The position numbers and the translations under genes are program-made. DNA of 12,786 bases from Flavobacteriaceae bacterium. Lineage in GTDB: Bacteria > Bacteroidota > Bacteroidia > Flavobacteriales > Flavobacteriaceae. Each line of letters starts with the position of its first letter. The first letter of the stretch is position 1. This document shows positions 7,690 through 12,786 of the stretch, in pieces. Location: the NCBI GenBank assembly GCA_029245825.1, contig JAQWON010000024.1:1-12786 (forward strand). Direction: 5' to 3'. The notes under the pieces were generated by a model. That model did not search any database. It saw only the letters and a program-made list of their open reading frames with translations, and was not told the origin of the DNA.

Positions 7690-8316
7690 GTGGAAACATA
7701 TTTTAATTTATTTGTCAAGAGTATTTTTATTGAAAACATGGTTTTTGCCTATTTTCTTGGGATGTGTTCGTATTTAGCTGTTTCAAAAACAGTTCAAACT
7801 GGACTTGGTCTAGGTTTAGCTGTAGTTTTCGTTTTATCAGTTACAGTTCCAATAAATTATTTACTATATGAATATTTGTTAAGCCCTGGCGCACTGAAAT
7901 GGATAGATCCAAATGATCCACAATTTGTTGAACTAGATTTATCTTTTTTAAGCTTTATAATGTTTATTGCTGTAATTGCCTCTATGGTTCAACTGGTTGA
8001 AATGATAGTTGAAAAATTTGTTCCAGCTCTTTATGGAAGCTTGGGTATTTTTTTACCTCTAATAGCTGTTAATTGTGCTATTTTAGGAGGTTCGTTATTT
8101 ATGCAACAAAAAGAATTCTCTAATATATTTGAATCATTAACTTATGGTTTTGGTTCTGGTATTGGTTGGTTATTAGCCATTGTAGCAATTGCAGCAATTA
8201 GAGAAAAAATTCTTTATTCAAATGTTCCTGCACCTTTAAGAGGATTAGGTATCACTTTTATTGTAACAGGTTTAATGGCTATAGGCTTTTTAAGCTTTAT
8301 GGGAATCAAAATTTAA
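7690..8316 (+). CDS. nqrE: Na+-translocating NADH:quinone reductase subunit E
   Basis: NqrE is the membrane partner of NqrD. Its two ligand cysteines for the intramembrane iron-sulfur centre are C26 (FLGMCSYLAV) and C129 (IAVNCAILGG). The protein is 208 residues with about six hydrophobic helices, and it ends in the conserved REKILYSNVPAPLRGLGITF (171-190). The start is GTG at 7690, two bases after the nqrD stop and embedded in TTAGAGGTGG. The following residues (ETYFNLFVKSIFIENM) align with the normal NqrE N terminus. The next ATG, at codon 17, would cut into the first helix. GTG is therefore well supported, and coupling to nqrD translation is likely. Confidence 0.96.
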   Translation: METYFNLFVKSIFIENMVFAYFLGMCSYLAVSKTVQTGLGLGLAVVFVLSVTVPINYLLYEYLLSPGALKWIDPNDPQFVELDLSFLSFIMFIAVIASMVQLVEMIVEKFVPALYGSLGIFLPLIAVNCAILGGSLFMQQKEFSNIFESLTYGFGSGIGWLLAIVAIAAIREKILYSNVPAPLRGLGITFIVTGLMAIGFLSFMGIKI

Positions 8317-8321
8317 TATTT

Positions 8322-9635
8322 ATGGAGGTAGAAGTTTCATTATTAACTTATATTATTTCTAGTATAATAGTTTTTTTTACAGCAACTTTTATTTTAGTCT
8401 CAATGCTATTATTTGCAAAGTCAAAACTTGTTCCATCTGGCCCAGTAAAACTTAAGATTAACAATGAAAATAATGTTGAGGTTAATTCTGGAGGAACACT
8501 ATTAACAACATTAGGCAATAATAAAATATTTCTACCGTCAGCTTGTGGAGGAGGAGGCACCTGTATCCAATGTAGATGTAGAGTATTAGATGGAGGAGGT
8601 GAAATTCTCCCTACTGAAGCCCCGCATTTTTCAAGAAAGGAAATTGCTGATGGGTGGAGATTAGGATGCCAAGTAAAGGTAAAAGAAGATATGACTATAG
8701 AGGTACCTGAAGAGGTCTTTGGGATAAAGAAATGGGAGGCAACAGTTGTAAGAAATTGGAACGTCGCTTCATTTATAAAAGAATTTGTGATAGAAATTCC
8801 AGAGGAAATGAACTATAAAGCAGGAGGATATATACAAATTGAAATACCGAGGTGTGATATAGATTATAAAAATATTGATATTTCCGCCCATCCTGAAGAA
8901 CACCCAGAGCATGAAGATAAATTCAAATTAGAGTGGGACAAATTTAATTTGTGGCCTTTAAAAATGAAAAATCCTGAAACAGTTGAAAGAGCCTATTCAA
9001 TGGCTTCATATCCTGCTGAAGGTAAAGAAATTATGTTAAATATTCGAATAGCTACACCTCCATGGGATAGAAATAAAAATGGATGGATGGATGTAAACCC
9101 TGGAATAGCTTCTTCTTATATTTTTTCAAGGAAACCAGGCGATAAGGTAACTATCTCAGGACCTTTTGGAGAATTCTTTATTAATGAATCAGATTCTGAG
9201 ATGTTATACGTTGGAGGTGGTGCCGGTATGGCGCCCATGAGGTCTCATCTATATGAGCTATTTAGGACTCTAAAAACCGGAAGAAAGGTTACATTTTGGT
9301 ATGGGGGTAGATCTAAAAGAGAACTTTTTTACATTGATCACTTCAAAGCATTGGAAAAAGATTTTAAAAACTTTAAATTTTATATAGCTCTCTCAGAGCC
9401 ACTACCTGAGGATAAATGGGTTAAAAAAAAGAGTCTTGATGATAAAAAGGGAGATGGTTTTACTGGATTCGTTCATCAAGTTGTAGTTGATTATTATTTG
9501 TCAAAGCACGAATCGCCTGAGGACATTGAAGTTTATTTTTGTGGCCCTCCATTGATGAATCAAGCTGTGGAAAAGATGGCTGATGATTTTGGTGTTCCGC
9601 CAGAAAATGTTCGCTTTGATGATTTTGGAGGATAG
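8322..9635 (+). CDS. nqrF: Na+-translocating NADH:quinone reductase subunit F (NADH dehydrogenase, FAD and 2Fe-2S)
   Basis: NqrF is the electron-input subunit. It oxidises NADH on the cytoplasmic side, moves electrons through FAD to a 2Fe-2S cluster and passes them on to the rest of the pump. Domain order in the 437 residues is: one N-terminal membrane helix (about 8-32); a ferredoxin domain with cluster ligands C75, C81, C84 (ACGGGGTCIQC) and C116 (RLGCQ); an FAD-binding domain with RAYSMASYP (223-231); then an NADH-binding domain with VGGGAGMAPMRSH (297-309) and YFCGPPLMNQA (405-415). It ends in FDDFGG, typical for the subunit. A His/Glu-rich loop (HPEEHPEHED, 190-199) sits inside the flavin domain. 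The start ATG is 5 bases after nqrE. It is longer than the 408-residue Vibrio subunit. Confidence 0.97.
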   Translation: MEVEVSLLTYIISSIIVFFTATFILVSMLLFAKSKLVPSGPVKLKINNENNVEVNSGGTLLTTLGNNKIFLPSACGGGGTCIQCRCRVLDGGGEILPTEAPHFSRKEIADGWRLGCQVKVKEDMTIEVPEEVFGIKKWEATVVRNWNVASFIKEFVIEIPEEMNYKAGGYIQIEIPRCDIDYKNIDISAHPEEHPEHEDKFKLEWDKFNLWPLKMKNPETVERAYSMASYPAEGKEIMLNIRIATPPWDRNKNGWMDVNPGIASSYIFSRKPGDKVTISGPFGEFFINESDSEMLYVGGGAGMAPMRSHLYELFRTLKTGRKVTFWYGGRSKRELFYIDHFKALEKDFKNFKFYIALSEPLPEDKWVKKKSLDDKKGDGFTGFVHQVVVDYYLSKHESPEDIEVYFCGPPLMNQAVEKMADDFGVPPENVRFDDFGG

Positions 9636-9655
9636 TATTTAAATCATTTTAAATA
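9636..9655 (+). repeat. AT-only hairpin filling the nqrF-apbE gap
   Basis: TATTTAAA (9636-9643) and TTTAAATA (9648-9655) form a perfect 8-bp stem with a 4-base loop (TCAT). The hairpin starts on the base after the nqrF stop and ends one base before the apbE ATG. It has no G-C pair, so it would be weakly stable, and no T-tract follows. It could slightly reduce apbE expression relative to the pump subunits, or it may be a by-product of AT-rich spacer sequence. Confidence 0.3.
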
Positions 9656-9656
9656 A

Positions 9657-10652
9657 ATGCATTATTTAATCAAGGCATTTTTCTTGTGTATTATTTTAAT
9701 TTATTCAAGTTGTAATTCTAATAAATTAGAGAGTCATAATGGAAATGCATTGGGAACATTCTATAGTATTAAATATGAACGATTAAATATTGATCGTTCA
9801 AAAGTTCAAGATGGAATAGATTCAATCTTCTTTGAAATTAATAATTCATTGTCAACTTATATCTCAAATTCTGATATATCAAGAATAAATAATGGGGATA
9901 CTTTGTTAAAAGCCGATAAACATTTCAGAAAAGTTTATATAAAATCAAAAGAAATATGGGAGGCTACAAATGGCTATTTTGATCCTACAGTTGGATCTAT
10001 AGTCAATGCTTATGGATTTGGCCCTAAAAAATTTAATATTAAAGTTGACTCTTCTGTTATTGATAGTTTAATGGATGGGGTAGGGTTAGATAAATTAGAA
10101 ATGACAACAGATCATAGAGTTTTAAAAAAAAACCCTCATACATATATTGATTTTAATGCAATTGCAAAGGGATATACTGTAGATTGTATATATCAATATT
10201 TGGTTTCTTTGGGAAGTAAAAATTTTTTAGTTGAAATTGGAGGAGAAATTAGGGCTAAAGGTATAAACCCTGTTTCAAAGGAAAAATGGAAAATAGGGAT
10301 TAGTTTTCCGCAAAGAGGAATTAAAAATAAATTCATTGAAACCTATAACATAAGTGACCATGCTATTGCTACTTCTGGAAATTATAATAAATTTTTAATA
10401 GACAGTTTGACCGGAAAAAAATTTGTTCACTCTATTAATCCTAAAAATGGATTGGCCTTAAATTCTAATATTCTTAGCGTTTCAGTTATTGCTCCATCTT
10501 GTATTGTTGCTGATGCTTTTGCTACTGCATTGATGGTTATGCCATTGGATATTGGAAGAAAAGTTGTTGATCAAAACATAAATATTGAAGCCAGTTGGTT
10601 TGTTTCTGAAGATAAAGAATTAGTCCAGATAAAATCATCTGGATGGGAATAA
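9657..10652 (+). CDS. apbE: FAD:protein FMN transferase (ApbE family lipoprotein)
   Basis: ApbE cleaves FAD and attaches FMN through a phosphoester bond to threonine in Dxx(S/T)GAT-type motifs, as needed by NqrB and NqrC. The 331 residues begin with a lipoprotein-type signal peptide (LIKAFFLCIILIYSSC, modified cysteine C19), so the enzyme is probably anchored facing the periplasm, where NqrC is modified. Family motifs are GTFYSIKY (33-40), FDPTVGSI (108-115), DFNAIAKGYTVD (165-176), VEIGGEIRAKG (192-202), ATSGNY (238-243), HSINPKNG (258-265) and the Mg-binding VADAFATAL (284-292, D286). Its place 21 bases after nqrF makes it the dedicated NQR maturation enzyme. It converges on the methyltransferase gene, with 19 bases between stops. 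Confidence 0.95.
   Translation: MHYLIKAFFLCIILIYSSCNSNKLESHNGNALGTFYSIKYERLNIDRSKVQDGIDSIFFEINNSLSTYISNSDISRINNGDTLLKADKHFRKVYIKSKEIWEATNGYFDPTVGSIVNAYGFGPKKFNIKVDSSVIDSLMDGVGLDKLEMTTDHRVLKKNPHTYIDFNAIAKGYTVDCIYQYLVSLGSKNFLVEIGGEIRAKGINPVSKEKWKIGISFPQRGIKNKFIETYNISDHAIATSGNYNKFLIDSLTGKKFVHSINPKNGLALNSNILSVSVIAPSCIVADAFATALMVMPLDIGRKVVDQNINIEASWFVSEDKELVQIKSSGWE
10624..10643. terminator. Possible bidirectional terminator hairpin at the apbE/methyltransferase convergence
   Basis: TCCAGAT (10624-10630) and ATCTGGA (10637-10643) form a perfect 7-bp stem with a 6-base loop, inside the last codons of apbE. In the leftward direction it lies about 30 bases past the methyltransferase stop and is followed by a loosely T-rich stretch. 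In the rightward direction an AT-only palindrome (10652-10665) follows. No canonical T-tract adjoins either side, so this is only a candidate end point for the two convergent operons. Confidence 0.3.
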
Positions 10653-10671
10653 AATAAATTTATTTCCTATC

Positions 10672-11424
10672 TCATTTAACACCAATTGGAATTATTTCAC
10701 CTTTAATTATTGAAAACTTTTTGATTTCTTCTTTCGATAATTCTTCAGTATAATTTATTTTTTTTGTTTTAAAACCAACGCTCCTGAGTCTCTCAAAAAA
10801 ATCTTTTCCATAGATTCTTACATGATCATATTGACCAAATAATTCTTCTCTTTCCTTATTGCTCTTAATTTCAGGATTTTCGAATGTTTTTATAAGTTCA
10901 ATGTCAATAGGTATTTGCATAATTGCAAGACCATTTTTTTTAAGCACCCTATAGATTTCTTTTATAGCAATTATATCATCCTGTATGTGTTCTAGAACAT
11001 GATTACAAATAATTAGATCAAAAATATTATTATCAAAGGGCAGATTAGTAATATCAGCTTTGATATCTGCAAGTGGTGAATGTAGATCAAGAGTTATATA
11101 ATTCCAAAACTCAATTTTTTTAAATTTTGTATATAATGCTTGTTCAGGCGCTATGTGGAGCACCTTTTTTTTATCTTTCAAAAAAGTCGTTTTTCTTTTT
11201 AAATACAACCATAGTAGCCTATGTCTTTCTAAAGAAAGGGTTCCAGGGGAGAGAGCATTGGGTCTTAATTTTTTATAGCCGTATGGAAGAAATTTTCTAT
11301 AACTTCTTCCGTCAATAGGATCGGTGAATTTATTTCCTCTATATAACATCTTTATAATTGGAAGAAAAAAAATACTCAATCTAATTAGTAAAGGTCTTGG
11401 CAAAATCGAAAGCAAAAGTTTCAT
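10672..11424 (-). CDS. Class I SAM-dependent methyltransferase, substrate unknown
   Basis: This 250-residue protein has a Methyltransf_11-like fold. The SAM-site strand reads KKVLHIAPEQ (86-95), with Ala-Pro where the usual glycines of motif I stand. It is followed by an acidic strand end TLDLHSP (111-117), KADITNLPF (122-130) and the well-kept FDLIICNHVLEHI (135-147) plus YRVLKKNG (158-165). Residues 3-27 are hydrophobic, possibly membrane-associating. Residues 35-72 (DPIDGRSYRKFLPYG ... LSPGTLSLERHRLLWLYL) resemble proteins I recall with a CxxC...CxxC zinc ribbon at these points, but here the positions are D35/D38 and S59/T62. The start is 6 bases after the map stop, so it is the last gene of a thioredoxin-map-methyltransferase group. 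The substrate cannot be told from sequence. Confidence 0.8.
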   Translation of the reverse strand: MKLLLSILPRPLLIRLSIFFLPIIKMLYRGNKFTDPIDGRSYRKFLPYGYKKLRPNALSPGTLSLERHRLLWLYLKRKTTFLKDKKKVLHIAPEQALYTKFKKIEFWNYITLDLHSPLADIKADITNLPFDNNIFDLIICNHVLEHIQDDIIAIKEIYRVLKKNGLAIMQIPIDIELIKTFENPEIKSNKEREELFGQYDHVRIYGKDFFERLRSVGFKTKKINYTEELSKEEIKKFSIIKGEIIPIGVK

Positions 11425-11430
11425 TAATTT

Positions 11431-12237
11431 TCAATTTATTGTAAATGGTTTTTCTTCTTTGCTATCTATGCCAATAGATTCATATATATACTTAAAAGTA
11501 GATAAAAGTTGAGGTTTGCCATCCATTAGAGCTACATTGTGTTCAAAATGTGCACTTGGCTTATTATCCTTTGTAAGGATTGTCCACCCATCATTTAATT
11601 TTTGAATTTCTTTAGATCCCTGATTTATCATAGGCTCTATAGCAATGACCATTCCATTTTTAAATTTTTTTCCGGTTCCAGATTTTCCATAATTTGGAAT
11701 TTCGGGATCTTCATGCATTTTTTTCCCTAGGCCATGTCCTACAAGCTCTCTTACAACCCCATACCCATTTTTTTCAGCGTACTTTTGTATTGAAAAACCA
11801 AGATCACCAACGCGATTGCCTAATTTAAAATTAGAAATTCCAACATAAAGAGATTTTTTAGTTACTTCAAGCAATCTTTTGGTTTCTGGGAGAACTTCAC
11901 CAACCTCAAATGTGTAAGCATGATCTCCATAAAAACCATTTTTTAAAACACCGCAGTCTACAGAAAGTATATCACCATCATTAAGCGGAATATCATTTGG
12001 TATACCGTGAACTATTTGTTCGTTGGGACTAACACACAGCGTATTTGGAAAATCATAAAGTCCCAAAAAACCTGGTTCAGCATCATGATCTCTAATAAAT
12101 GTCTCTGCCATTTTGTCCAATTCTATAGTTGTTATACCAGGGCGAATTTCATCAGCGATCATCCCCAAAGTTTTTGAAACTATTAAAGCACTTTCTCTAA
12201 TTAACTCTATTTGCTCAAGGGTTTTTAATTTGATCAT
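11431..12237 (-). CDS. map: Type I methionine aminopeptidase
   Basis: This cytoplasmic metalloenzyme removes the initiator methionine from new proteins. The 268-residue sequence is the simple type I form, with no N-terminal zinc-finger extension. All five metal ligands of the pita-bread fold are present: D94 (SVDCG), D105 (YGDHA), H168 (VGHGLG), E201 (AIEPM) and E232 (FEHNV). The substrate-pocket histidine H78 (VHGIP) is there as well. The ATG at 12235-12237 lies 5 bases after the upstream thioredoxin gene stop, and its TGA stop is 6 bases before the methyltransferase start, indicating cotranscription. In many bacteria map sits near secY and ribosomal genes; here it does not. Confidence 0.97.
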   Translation of the reverse strand: MIKLKTLEQIELIRESALIVSKTLGMIADEIRPGITTIELDKMAETFIRDHDAEPGFLGLYDFPNTLCVSPNEQIVHGIPNDIPLNDGDILSVDCGVLKNGFYGDHAYTFEVGEVLPETKRLLEVTKKSLYVGISNFKLGNRVGDLGFSIQKYAEKNGYGVVRELVGHGLGKKMHEDPEIPNYGKSGTGKKFKNGMVIAIEPMINQGSKEIQKLNDGWTILTKDNKPSAHFEHNVALMDGKPQLLSTFKYIYESIGIDSKEEKPFTIN

Positions 12238-12242
12238 AAATA

Positions 12243-12786
12243 TTATTGACTATAATAAGCGTCCTGATATTTTTCTCCACTAACTATTTTTTTTATATCA
12301 TCTTCTAGCGAAACAATTGAAAACTCTACAAACCTGTTTAATTCTTTGCCGTTTTTATAAAAAATTAGTGTTGGAACTTTTATAATATTTAGTCCATTTT
12401 CAAAATTTTCAGGAGTTGTTTTTTCTTCAGACATAGCATAAATATCAATTTTATTTTGATCAAAATTTACTGCATCTAAAAGTTTGAAAATTGCCGGAAC
12501 TTCCCTTTCACTGTCTTCACACCAAGTACCCATAAATAGTTTTAAATTTATGCCTTTAAAATGTTCTTCAACAGACTCTGCCCATTGATTTTTTACCTTG
12601 TAGAAATCATATTCTTTTTTAAACCATTTAACATGTTCTGATCGTTCAAGATTTGCACGATTTATTTTACCTAAAAGAATTATTTTACCCTCAATAGTTT
12701 TACCATATTCTATAGGCAAAGGTTTTTGATTTTGACTGTTTTCACATGAGACCAATAAAATCAGTAAAATAAAATAAAATTTTTCA
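12243..12786 (-). CDS. Thioredoxin-fold lipoprotein, 5' end beyond the window
   Basis: This is a partial gene. The frame stays open to the right edge, and the residues before the TTG at 12753-12755 (KFYFILLILLVSC) form a lipoprotein signal peptide with lipobox LVSC and modified cysteine at 12744-12746. The true start therefore lies just past the edge. About 180 residues are visible. The thioredoxin core shows LFMGTWCEDSEREVP, with active site CEDS encoded at 12510-12521, then the cis-proline region IKVPTLIFYKNGKEL. The second active-site cysteine is Ser, and no other Cys is present besides the lipidated one. A classical dithiol redox cycle is therefore not expected. A WCxDS motif is, from memory, common in a Bacteroidota thioredoxin-like family. 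It is the first visible gene of the group leading into map. Its partner protein is unknown. Confidence 0.8.
   Translation of the reverse strand, partial: EKFYFILLILLVSCENSQNQKPLPIEYGKTIEGKIILLGKINRANLERSEHVKWFKKEYDFYKVKNQWAESVEEHFKGINLKLFMGTWCEDSEREVPAIFKLLDAVNFDQNKIDIYAMSEEKTTPENFENGLNIIKVPTLIFYKNGKELNRFVEFSIVSLEDDIKKIVSGEKYQDAYYSQ

Noticed and set aside
8348..8560. Minus-strand open frame of 70 codons opposite nqrF
   Set aside because: It covers the antisense of the conserved 2Fe-2S cysteine region; its proline run is the mirror of the glycine-rich ferredoxin loop.
3756..9635. Rnf complex as an alternative identity for the operon
   Set aside because: Gene order A-B-C-D-E-F, the NqrA sequence without Fe-S motifs, and the NADH/FAD/2Fe-2S layout of the last subunit are NQR features. 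RnfB and RnfC ferredoxin motifs are absent.
11127..11512. Two plus-strand open frames opposite the methyltransferase and the map 3' end
   Set aside because: Both are antisense to well-supported genes and have no recognisable domain or promoter.

Overview
This window comes from an AT-rich member of the Bacteroidota, most likely a flavobacterium and plausibly a marine one. Four things point there. It carries a complete Na+-pumping NADH:quinone reductase (NQR) operon. It has a gene for the plug protein of the type IX secretion system, a system restricted to this phylum. Shine-Dalgarno sequences are mostly absent. Two or three start regions carry the Bacteroidota -7 promoter box TAnnTTTG. I see no tRNA, rRNA, CRISPR array, insertion sequence, integrase or phage gene. 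No gene-free stretch exceeds about 135 bases.

Layout. Positions 25-666 (+) hold rsmG, a 16S rRNA methyltransferase, converging on pruA at 683-2308 (-), the proline-catabolism dehydrogenase. Next, at 2374-3621 (-), is the exported T9SS plug protein. A 134-base divergent intergenic region separates it from nqrA. It carries a -7 box for nqrA and a perfect 9-bp inverted repeat. Positions 3756-9635 (+) hold nqrA-B-C-D-E-F in canonical order with gaps of 0-5 bases or overlaps. The FMN-transferase gene apbE (9657-10652) follows after a 21-base AT-only hairpin spacer. On the opposite strand, at 12786-10672, lies a tight three-gene group: a thioredoxin-like lipoprotein (cut by the window edge), map (methionine aminopeptidase) and a class I SAM methyltransferase.

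How the genes work together. The NQR operon encodes all six pump subunits. NqrF takes electrons from NADH through FAD and a 2Fe-2S cluster. They then pass through the NqrD/NqrE iron-sulfur centre and the covalent FMNs of NqrC and NqrB to quinone, driving Na+ export. ApbE, itself a predicted periplasm-facing lipoprotein, attaches those FMNs to threonines. Co-locating the modifying enzyme with its substrates is the main functional logic of the window. The other genes are housekeeping or envelope genes.

Nothing here looks like an undescribed multi-gene system. The most interesting details are small. The NqrB flavinylation motif reads SGET instead of SGAT. NqrD has a polar N-terminal extension. 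The neighbouring methyltransferase has a glycine-poor SAM motif and what looks like a cysteine-free relic of a zinc ribbon. There are inverted repeats at three gene boundaries, and rsmG has a TTG start that coincides with a promoter-like box.
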